Source: Gordonia polyisoprenivorans NBRC 16320 = JCM 10675 (GTDB lineage Bacteria; Actinomycetota; Actinomycetes; Mycobacteriales; Mycobacteriaceae). From it: a stretch of DNA of 43,409 nucleotides. Shown here piece by piece: positions 31,656 through 43,409 of the stretch (positions within the stretch are counted from its first letter, which is position 1; every line of letters starts with the position of its first letter). The notes below the pieces were generated by a model, which did not search any database, was not told the origin of the DNA, and saw only the letters and a program-made list of their open reading frames with translations. Position numbers and translations under genes: made by a program. The DNA lies in contig NZ_BAEI01000038.1 of NCBI RefSeq assembly GCF_000241325.1, forward strand, positions 1-43,409. The letters are read 5' to 3'.

Positions 31656-32360
31656 GTGCTGTCTGTCCGGGAGCTGTCGCCGCGCCTGATCGTCGTCGGC
31701 ATCCTCATCGCCGCCGCAGGCGTCTGTTACTCGTCGTGGGTGCTGGAGTTCTTCTGGGCCTCGCCTCTGGATCCGCTGCGCAGCTTCATGAGTGAACTCG
31801 ACGCGGAGCACCGCCCGCATCGGCTGGTCTACGTCTACGGCGACGTCATCACTGCGGTGTGCGCCATGCTTGCCGGGGTGCTGGCGTTCATTCCTCGTCC
31901 CGCGGTGGCCGGCGGCTTCGCCCGCGGGGCGCTCGTCTCGCTCGTGGTGTTCGGGGTGTCCACCATCACCGACGCATTGTCGCCCATCGAGTGCATTCCG
32001 CACGTCGACCCGAATTGCCCGTCGGAGCCGAGTGGGCTGTTGCCCCAACTCCATCACATCCACGCCTTCACCAGCAGTGTGGCGGTATTCGCGATCTTCA
32101 TCGCGATGATCCTCGGCGTGGTCGCGGCCCGGCGAACGCCGATCTGGCCGGTGCTGCGTCTGCTCGGCCTGACGATCCTGGTGGTCATCTCTGTCGCGAC
32201 GGTCTGGATGTTGGCCGCCGACAACCTGTCCGGGGATTGGCTGCTGGGGCTCGCACAACGCATTCAGATCGGCGGCATGACGCTGTATCTGGTGGTGTGG
32301 GGTGCTGCGGTGGCCGTTCAGCGAAGGTCGATCACACCGTCACCGGCGTCGGCGGCATAG
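31656..32360 (+). CDS. DUF998 family membrane protein
   Basis: A 234-aa polytopic membrane protein with about six helices. LRSFMSELDAEHRPHRLVYVYGDVI after the first helix and the Cys-containing loop IECIPHVDPNCPSEPSG are typical of DUF998. The family has no assigned function. GTG 31656 is taken. Its 3' end overlaps the convergent acyl-CoA ligase gene by 43 bases. Confidence 0.85.
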   Translation: MLSVRELSPRLIVVGILIAAAGVCYSSWVLEFFWASPLDPLRSFMSELDAEHRPHRLVYVYGDVITAVCAMLAGVLAFIPRPAVAGGFARGALVSLVVFGVSTITDALSPIECIPHVDPNCPSEPSGLLPQLHHIHAFTSSVAVFAIFIAMILGVVAARRTPIWPVLRLLGLTILVVISVATVWMLAADNLSGDWLLGLAQRIQIGGMTLYLVVWGAAVAVQRRSITPSPASAA

Positions 32361-34150
32361 AGCAACTCGATGTGCTCGGCGTACTTGTCGGCGATGGGCT
32401 TGCGCCGCAACTTCATCGTGGGGGTGAGTTCGGTGCCGCCGGGCTCCCACGCCTCGGGCACGATGGTGAATCGTTTGACCTGTTCGACACGTGAGAGTCG
32501 GCCGTTGCCGAGACGGACCGCGCCGATGACCTCCTCGATAACCTGCGGATGCCCGGTGAGGGCTGCGACGTCGGCGTCCGGCATGTTCAGCGCCTTCGCG
32601 CGGGCCGCCGCGGCGTCGGGATCGAGCACAACGAGCGCCGACACAAACGGTTTGGCGTCGCCGATCGCGACGACCTGACCGATCAGCGACGACGCCGCCT
32701 TCAGCGCGTTCTCGATGTTGGTGGGCGACATGTTCTTTCCGGACTCGTTGATGATGAGTTCCTTCTTGCGGTCGACGATCCGCACGTTGCCGTCCGCGTC
32801 GATCTCGGCGATGTCACCGGTGGCCAGCCACCCGTCGGAGTCGATCGTCTCGGCTGTCTTGTCAGGCTGTTTGCGATAACCGCGCATGACCACCGGCCCC
32901 CGGATCAGCAGTTCGCCGTCGTCGGCGAGCGTGACCTCGACACCCGACACCGGCTTGCCGACGGTACCGAGCCTCATGTTCTCCGGCGTGGTCATCGTGG
33001 AGACGCCGGTGGTCTCCGACATGCCCCACACCTCCAGCACCGGTATCCCCAGCCCGAGGAAGAACTGCAGCACCTCCGGCGGGATCGCGGCGGCACCCGA
33101 CCCGGCGAAGGTGAGTTGGTCCATGCCGATCGCCGACCGCACCTTCTGCAGGACGAGCTTGTCGGCGAGGGTGTGCTGGGCGGTGGCGATGGCGTTGGGC
33201 GTACGGCCGTCGAGCTGCGCTTGTGCGGCCGCGGCACCGGTTCTCATCGCCCAGGCTCCCAGCTTCTTCTTGACCGGGCTGGTTTCCTCGGCGAGCTTGG
33301 CCTCGATGCCGGCCCGGATCTTCTGCCAGACGCGGGGTACCCCGAAGAAGAAGGTGGGGTGGACCTCGGGGAGTGCGGCGCCGATCTCCCGCGGATCGGG
33401 GACGGTGGTGACCTGGATACCACGCACCATGTTGGCCGCGTGCGAGGAGACCCGGTCGGCGATGTGTGCGGCGGGCAGATAGGAGATGACGCGGTCGTCG
33501 AAGCCGACGTCGACGACCTCGGCCAGTGAGGTCAACTCGGAGATGATGTTGCGGTGGGTGATCTCGACACCCTTGGGCGGACCGGTGGTGCCCGAGGTGT
33601 AGATGATGGTGGCGAGATCCTCGGGCCGTACCGCCTGCCACGCGGCGGAGAAGTCGAAATCCGTTGCGCCGGAATGTTCTACGTCGTCGAGAGTGATCGC
33701 GTCGGCGGCCGGGCCGTCCACCACGATCGTCGTCGTCACCGCGGTGGACGCGGCGCGGACGGCCGGGCCGAATATCTGCTCGGTGACGACGACGGCGTTG
33801 CCGGCATTGCCGAACAGGTACTCGATCTGCTGCGGGGAGCTGGTGTTGTAGATCGAGAACGGCACCGCACCGAGGTGCAGCGCCGCGGTGTCGACGAGAT
33901 GGAACTCGGGCCGATTGGTCAGCATGATGCCCACGGTGTCGCGGGGGCCGACGCCCAGCGCGGCCAGACCGCGGGCGATCGCCTCGACCCGGCGTCCGTA
34001 TTCGGCCCAGGTGACCTCTCGGATACCGCCGACGGTGCGCAGCGCGATCGCGGTCGGGCGCATGCCGACCGTCGCCTGGAAGGCCTCGGGCAGTGTGGCG
34101 ACGGAGCGGCCGCTCTCGTGCGGGAAGAGGATCGGTTCGGATTCGGACAT
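32318..34150 (-). CDS. Long-chain fatty-acid--CoA ligase (FadD15-like)
   Basis: A 610-aa adenylate-forming enzyme that activates fatty acids to acyl-CoA. Motifs in order: YTSGTTGPPKGVEITHRN (P-loop, near 190), YLPAAHIADR, WGMSETTG (near 375), DGWLATGDIAEID (near 455) and KELIINESGKNMSPTNIE (hinge and C-domain, near 475). Length and the KNMSPTNIE segment match the long-chain FadD15/FACS group. ATG 34150. The product could be hydrolysed by the neighbouring TesB thioesterase, which suggests a shared role in acyl-CoA balance (inference). Confidence 0.93.
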   Translation of the reverse strand: MSESEPILFPHESGRSVATLPEAFQATVGMRPTAIALRTVGGIREVTWAEYGRRVEAIARGLAALGVGPRDTVGIMLTNRPEFHLVDTAALHLGAVPFSIYNTSSPQQIEYLFGNAGNAVVVTEQIFGPAVRAASTAVTTTIVVDGPAADAITLDDVEHSGATDFDFSAAWQAVRPEDLATIIYTSGTTGPPKGVEITHRNIISELTSLAEVVDVGFDDRVISYLPAAHIADRVSSHAANMVRGIQVTTVPDPREIGAALPEVHPTFFFGVPRVWQKIRAGIEAKLAEETSPVKKKLGAWAMRTGAAAAQAQLDGRTPNAIATAQHTLADKLVLQKVRSAIGMDQLTFAGSGAAAIPPEVLQFFLGLGIPVLEVWGMSETTGVSTMTTPENMRLGTVGKPVSGVEVTLADDGELLIRGPVVMRGYRKQPDKTAETIDSDGWLATGDIAEIDADGNVRIVDRKKELIINESGKNMSPTNIENALKAASSLIGQVVAIGDAKPFVSALVVLDPDAAAARAKALNMPDADVAALTGHPQVIEEVIGAVRLGNGRLSRVEQVKRFTIVPEAWEPGGTELTPTMKLRRKPIADKYAEHIELLYAADAGDGVIDLR

Positions 34151-34300
34151 GGTTGCCCCCGGCGAGAGTGGTCTGGGTGATGATGTGCATCACACTAGCC
34201 GCGGGCATCCACCGGCACAGCCGATCCGAAGAAAAGGTAATGAGACGGTAAAATTCCCAGTTCCAGGGGCTTCTGGTCCGTCGAAGTGGGCGAGGGCGCG

Positions 34301-35179
34301 CTACTTCTTGGGCGGGAAGTACTTGATGAGTGCTTCCTGCACGACGGAGGTGGCCAGTGTTCCGTCCCGCATCCAGAACCGCCCCGAACCCATCCCGCGC
34401 GATCCGGTCGCCACCGGGGACCGCGTCGCGTAGAGCATCCACTCGTCGAAGCGGAAGTCACGGTGGAACCACATCGAATGGTTCACGGTGGCCGCGAAGA
34501 GTCGATCGATGCCCCACGACAAGCCGTGTGTGGTGATGATCGAGTCGAGGACGGTGGTGTCGGAGGCGTAGCACATGGCGGCCACATGCATGATCGGGTC
34601 GTCGGGCATCTGGCCGTCGGTCTTCATCCACACGCGGTTGTCGCGCAGCTTCTCCCCTGCTTCACGCATCTTCCACGACGGGTCGTTGGCGAACCGGATG
34701 TCGATCGGGTGCAGTGCGTCGACGAAGGTCGCGATCCGATCCTCGAAACCCTTGAAATGCTCACCGAGGGGCGGCAATTCCTCCGGATAGGGCACCTGTG
34801 GGATCTCCACCGCGTGTTCGAGACCGGCCGAGTTGTCCTGGAATGCCACCAGCATGGTGAAGATCTCTTCACCCTTCTGTTTGGCGGTGACCTGCCGATT
34901 CGCGAAGGACTTGCCGTCGCGGAACCGGTCGACGTGGTACTCCAACGGCTCGTTGACGTCGCCGCCGCGAATGAAGTGCGCGTGCAGGGCATGAACCGGC
35001 GGCGTTCCGCGGGTCAGGGTGCGGGCTGCCGCCACCACACCCTGACCGAGCATCTGCCCACCGAAGGTGCGCGCCGTCTTCTGTTCGGGGTGTTGCCCGA
35101 TGAACAGGTCGGCGTCGCGCTGCTCGACGTCGAGCAGTTCGAGCAGCTTGCCGAGGTCGCTGGTGGGGTCCGCAGTCAT
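34301..35179 (-). CDS. tesB: Acyl-CoA thioesterase II
   Basis: A 292-aa double-hotdog thioesterase that hydrolyses medium- to long-chain acyl-CoA. RTFGGQMLGQGVVAAARTL in the first hotdog and LDHSMWFHRDF-like VNHSMWFHRDFRFDEWMLYATRSP in the second are the TesB signatures, with Asp/Thr/Gln catalytic candidates in the second domain. ATG 35179. It lies 150 bases upstream of the FadD gene on the same strand. Confidence 0.93.
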   Translation of the reverse strand: MTADPTSDLGKLLELLDVEQRDADLFIGQHPEQKTARTFGGQMLGQGVVAAARTLTRGTPPVHALHAHFIRGGDVNEPLEYHVDRFRDGKSFANRQVTAKQKGEEIFTMLVAFQDNSAGLEHAVEIPQVPYPEELPPLGEHFKGFEDRIATFVDALHPIDIRFANDPSWKMREAGEKLRDNRVWMKTDGQMPDDPIMHVAAMCYASDTTVLDSIITTHGLSWGIDRLFAATVNHSMWFHRDFRFDEWMLYATRSPVATGSRGMGSGRFWMRDGTLATSVVQEALIKYFPPKK

Positions 35180-35214
35180 GCGAACAGACTAGGGACCCCC
35201 GCGTGCCCGGTGGT

Positions 35215-35400
35215 CACCGGGACCGCGGCGCGCACAGCCCACCGCTCACCGGGCGCGCCACGCCTGCACGACGAAGCGCGCGCCCGTGTGCTCCCCACTC
35301 ACCGCCCGGCGAGCGCGCCGTGTCTGCACGACGAAGAGCGAGGAGCGAAGCGACAATGCGATGAGGAGGAAGACACGGTGCCTCCAGCTCGCCGGGCACG
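35215..35400. repeat. Intergenic imperfect direct repeat
   Basis: The stretch between tesB and pyk holds two related copies of a motif with CTGCACGACGAAG at about 35261 and 35320, each preceded by CACCG...GCGCGCC-like sequence. The second copy continues into a purine-rich GAGCGAGGAGCGAAGCGAC. No open frame is supported. It resembles the dispersed intergenic repeats found in this bacterial group. Confidence 0.4.
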
Positions 35401-35418
35401 CGCGGACGGAGTCCGCGC
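35400..35418 (-). terminator. Hairpin after pyk, possible terminator
   Basis: CGCGGAC (35401-35407) and GTCCGCG (35411-35417) pair around GGA, with one more G-C pair outside. It lies eight bases beyond the pyk stop. There is no T-run, as often in actinobacteria. Confidence 0.5.
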
Positions 35419-35425
35419 CAACAAC

Positions 35426-36868
35426 TCAGTGGTCCTGCTCGCCGATCCGGTGGACGTGGATCATGTTGGTCGATCCGACGGTGCCGGGCGGAGCGCCGGC
35501 GACGATGACGACGACGTCGCCGTCCTTGAGCCGACCGATGCGCAGCAGCTGGTGGTCGACCTGATCGATCATGTGGTCGGTGGTGTCGACGTGATCCACG
35601 ATGAAGGTCTCGGTTCCCCAGCTCAGGGCGAGTTGGCTGCGTACGGCCTGGGTGGGCGTGAACGCGAGCAGCGGCAGACGGGAGTGCAGCCGTGCCAGTC
35701 GGCGGACGGTGTCGCCGGACTGGGTGAAGGCCACCATGGCCTTGACCTCGAGGCGTTCGCCGATGTCGCGGGCGGCGTAGGAGATGATGCCGCGTTTGGT
35801 GCGGGGAACGTGGGAGAGCGGCGGTACGTCGCGTGAGCCGGTTTCGACGGCCACGCAGATGCGGGTCATCGTCTGTACGGTCTCGATCGGCCATTTGCCG
35901 ACGGAGGTCTCGCCGGAGAGCATCACCGCGTCGGCACCGTCGAGGACGGCGTTGGCGACGTCGGAGGCCTCGGCGCGGGTGGGCCGGGAGTTCTCGATCA
36001 TCGAGTCCAGCATCTGGGTGGCCACGATCACCGGTTTGGCGTTCTCGCGGGCCATCTGGATGGCTTTCTTCTGCACCAGGGGGACCTGCTCGAGCGGCAG
36101 TTCCACGCCCAGGTCACCGCGGGCGACCATGACTCCGTCAAAGGCCAGCACGATCGCTTCGAGGTTGTCGACGGCCTCGGGCTTTTCCAGTTTGGCGATC
36201 ACCGGAACGCGGCGGCCGACGCGGTCCATCACTTCGTGGACGAGTTCGATGTCGGCCGGGCTGCGCACGAAGGAGAGGGCGACGAGGTCGACGCCGAGTT
36301 GCAGCGCGAACTCGAGGTCGGCGATGTCCTTTTCGCTCAGGGCGGGGATCGAGGTCTTGACGCCCGGCAGGTTCAGGCCTTTGTTGTTGCTGACCGGACC
36401 ACCTTCGGTGACCAGGCAGACGACGTCGTTGCCGTCGATGGCGGTGACCTTCAGTCCGACCTTGCCGTCGTCGACGAGGAGGCGGTCTCCGGCTTCGGCG
36501 TCTTCGGCGAGTTGTTTGTAGGTCGTCGAGACGCGGTCGTGGGTCCCGACGACGTCGTCGACGGTGATGCGGACCTCTTCTCCGGTGGCCCACATGACCT
36601 GTCCGTTGAGTGCGCCGTCGTCGACGAATTTGCCGAGCCGGATCTTGGGTCCTTGTAGGTCGGCGAGAATGCCCACGGCCTTCTCCGCGGCATCGCCCGC
36701 GCGACGCACACGCTCGTAGACGGTGCGATGGTCCTCATGGCTGCCATGGCTGAAGTTGAGTCGAGCAACATCCATGCCCGCCTCGACGAGCTCTTTGAGA
36801 CGCTCCTCGGAGTTGGTGGCGGGACCCAGGGTGCAGACGATCTTGGTACGACGTGTCACGGTGCTCAC
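35426..36868 (-). CDS. pyk: Pyruvate kinase
   Basis: A 480-aa glycolytic enzyme transferring phosphate from phosphoenolpyruvate to ADP. The N-terminus RRTKIVCTLGPA, the segment VMVARGDLGVELPLEQVP (near 220), KPVIVATQMLDSMIENSRPTRAEASDVANAVLDGADAVMLSGETSVGKWP (near 255-300) and the C-terminal allosteric domain are all present and complete. GTG 36868 gives MSTVTRRTK; GTG 36859 is also possible. Confidence 0.96.
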   Translation of the reverse strand: MSTVTRRTKIVCTLGPATNSEERLKELVEAGMDVARLNFSHGSHEDHRTVYERVRRAGDAAEKAVGILADLQGPKIRLGKFVDDGALNGQVMWATGEEVRITVDDVVGTHDRVSTTYKQLAEDAEAGDRLLVDDGKVGLKVTAIDGNDVVCLVTEGGPVSNNKGLNLPGVKTSIPALSEKDIADLEFALQLGVDLVALSFVRSPADIELVHEVMDRVGRRVPVIAKLEKPEAVDNLEAIVLAFDGVMVARGDLGVELPLEQVPLVQKKAIQMARENAKPVIVATQMLDSMIENSRPTRAEASDVANAVLDGADAVMLSGETSVGKWPIETVQTMTRICVAVETGSRDVPPLSHVPRTKRGIISYAARDIGERLEVKAMVAFTQSGDTVRRLARLHSRLPLLAFTPTQAVRSQLALSWGTETFIVDHVDTTDHMIDQVDHQLLRIGRLKDGDVVVIVAGAPPGTVGSTNMIHVHRIGEQDH

Positions 36869-37059
36869 CTTAGTCGTGTCGGATCAGCATCTCTATCGGT
36901 GGCGGCCACTGGTCATCACCCGGCCACACCGCGTTCGTCCACTCCCCCGAGGTCAGTGGCGGCGCTACCGTTTCATTGTGTTCAGCCCGATCGGGGTCGC
37001 AGTCCGGGCGCGCCGCCCGACGGCTGTGCCGTGATCGCGGCGGCGGCCTCGGTGGATTG

Positions 37060-38557
37060 TCAACGCACCGAAAGTGGTAACGCCGCCGGGCGGACCGGTG
37101 ACGGAAGATCGGAGGCACCCATCAGGTATTCGTCGACCGACCTTGCCGCCGAACGACCTTCGGCGATCGCCCACACCACCAAGGACGCACCGCGGTGCGC
37201 GTCGCCGCAGACGAATACCCCGTCGGCGTCGGTTTGCCAGTCACTGCCGCAGGACAGCGCACCGCGTCCGTTGGGTGCGAGTTCGAGCCCGTCGAGTAGC
37301 GGTCCTCGTTCGACACCTTCGAATCCGATCGCGAAAAGCGCCAGTTCGCAGGGGATCTCGAATTCTTCACTGACCGGCGTGATCACCCGTCGGCCGTCGG
37401 GTTCGCGGACGACGGCGACTTCGGCGAGAACCAACGTGGTGACGTTGCCGTGTTCGTCACCGACGAATCGTTGCACTGCCACCTGATATTTGCGTTCGCC
37501 GCCTTCGGCGTGCGCGCTGGAGGTGCGCATCACCAGCGGCCAGGTCGGCCACGGGGATCGGGTGTCGTCGCGATCGGAGGGCAGTTCGGGGTTGTAGTCG
37601 AGTTGGACCACCGAGGCCGCTCCCTGCCGATGCGCGGTGCCGAGGCAGTCGGCACCGGTGTCGCCGCCACCGATGATGACGACGTGTTTGCCCTTGGCGG
37701 TGATCGGCGCGGGGCCGTCGCCCTCACATTCGCGGTTCGCCGGGACCAGATGCTCCATGGCGAGGTGCACACCGTTGAGGTCGCGCCCGGGTACCGGGTT
37801 GTCGCGGGCGGCCATCGCACCGATCGCGAGGACGACGGCGTCGTGGCGCTCGCGCAGCTCCGCCACCGACAGGTCGGTGCCGACGTTGCAACTGGTGACG
37901 AATTCCGTTCCCTCGGCGCGCATCTGGGCGATACGGCGGTCGATGTCGGACTTCTGCAGCTTGTATTCGGGGATGCCATAGCGCAGCAGTCCACCCAGCC
38001 GGTCGTCACGCTCGTAGACGGTGACGTCGTGGCCGGCGCGGGTCAGTTGCTGGGCGGCGGCGAGGCCGCCCGGTCCGGAGCCGACCACGGCGACCGACTT
38101 GCCGGTCTTGAGGGCGGGCGGCTCGGGTCCGATGATGCCCTCGGCCCAGGACTCGTGGGCGATCGTCTTCTCGATCCGCTTGATGGTGACGCTGCCGCCG
38201 GTGGTGTTCTCCGAGATGGACAGGACACACGCCGCCTCGCACGGGGCCGGGCACACCATTCCGGTGAACTCGGGAAAGTTGTTGGTCGCGTGCAGGCGTT
38301 CGCTTGCCGCGTCCCATCGTCCGCGTCGGACGAGGTCGTTCCATTCCGGGATGAGGTTGCCCAGCGGGCAACCCGCGGTTCCGGAGTGGCAGAACGGGAT
38401 ACCGCAGTCCATGCATCGCCGGGCCTGATCGCTCACCTCGGAGAGCACTTTGATCGGGTTGTCGGCGTGCTCGTAGACATCGCCCCAGTCGCGGATGCGC
38501 TCGGCAACCGGCCGGTATCGGGCCTCTTTCTTCGGGACCTCCAGGAATCCGCGCGGA

Positions 38558-38565
<8 letters not shown>
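37060..38565 (-). CDS. gltD: Glutamate synthase, small (beta) subunit
   Basis: A 501-aa FAD/NAD(P) protein that supplies electrons to GltB. N-terminal Cys clusters ([20 protein letters not shown] and [11 protein letters not shown]) bind [4Fe-4S] clusters. FAD ([15 protein letters not shown], near 150) and NAD(P) ([12 protein letters not shown], near 290) Rossmann motifs follow. GTG 38565 overlaps the end of gltB by eight bases, so they are co-translated; a longer frame to 38637 lies inside gltB and is rejected. Confidence 0.95.
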
Positions 38566-43129
<4,564 letters not shown>

Positions 43130-43313
43130 CAATACCTCCACCGGATTCGTGACGAATCGCATGCATGATGTCCTCTGGGACAGCGCTGGCCCGTGGAGCA
43201 CGTCGGTCGCGGGTATGGGCTGCCGCAAACCGTGAAATCCCACTGTAACCGACCCACCAGCGGGGTGCCCGTGATGGCGAGGTGATCCGAGCCGGCTCGA
43301 ACGCCGAATCCCG

Positions 43314-43409
43314 TCAGCTGGTGTGTGGGGTGTCTTTGGCGGAGTCGGGAGCGGGGTCGGCGTCGACGGGAGCGCTGTCGGCGGTGTCGGGAGCGCCGTC
43401 GGCGCCAGG
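43314..43409 (-). CDS. C-terminal end of an Ala/Asp/Pro-rich protein (partial)
   Basis: A minus-strand frame enters from the right edge and ends at TGA 43314-43316. The visible 31 codons are a low-complexity acidic tail (units like [10 protein letters not shown], ending KDTPHTS). The body of the gene is outside the window, so no function can be assigned. It would be upstream of gltB on the same strand, with 184 bases between. Confidence 0.5.
   Translation of the reverse strand, partial: PGADGAPDTADSAPVDADPAPDSAKDTPHTS

Overview
The window is high-GC actinobacterial chromosome, most likely from the Mycobacteriales (Gordonia/Rhodococcus-like). This is inferred from GTG/TTG starts, dense coding, gltB-gltD and pyk beside a FadD-type ligase and a TesB thioesterase, an ECF41 sigma factor and a pca cluster. 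No species can be named from the sequence alone.

Layout. (1) 1-4290 is the right end of an integrative element, all on the minus strand: a tyrosine integrase, an Xis-like protein, a previously uncalled 55-aa protein, a RecA-like ATPase flanked by repeated GTTTCCCG motifs, and several small proteins. It ends at the 3' end of a tRNA (4242-4286) whose 5' half is absent, followed by a terminator. The rest of the element lies left of position 1. (2) 4310-5950 is gene-poor, with short open remnants. (3) 5960-11855 holds a PaaI-type thioesterase and a catabolic locus: NCS1 permease plus TetR on the minus strand, divergent from agmatine deiminase plus amidase. Three 20-bp inverted repeats lie in the shared promoter region. 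(4) 11871-13534 is an ammonium transporter with a small membrane protein and a possible GlnR site. (5) 14863-18809 is the most unusual locus: an 82-aa acidic peptide made of three 23-residue repeats, a JmjC/cupin oxygenase, a sucrase-ferredoxin-like protein, and a divergent GNAT-AAA ATPase. The oxygenase and the ATPase each carry an apparent single-base loss.

(6) 18846-20989 has a DUF2461 protein and a GT39-type membrane glycosyltransferase. (7) 21023-24781 is a protocatechuate operon, pcaHGBC, with a divergent IclR regulator and a palindromic operator. (8) 24797-29346 has a YchJ protein, an SDR, an MBL hydrolase, an MpaB-like oxygenase with a divergent TetR, and a small Rossmann-like protein. 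(9) 29370-31553 is an ECF41 sigma factor coupled to an FAD oxidoreductase, with a matching ECF41-type promoter. (10) 31656-43129 is DUF998, acyl-CoA ligase, TesB, pyruvate kinase and glutamate synthase (gltB-gltD); the C-terminus of one more gene lies at the right edge.

Functionally, regions 3, 4 and 10 share a nitrogen theme: deimination/amide hydrolysis releases ammonia, Amt imports it, and GltBD assimilates it. Region 7 feeds aromatic carbon to the 3-oxoadipate pathway, but pcaD/L, pcaIJ and pcaF are not in the window.
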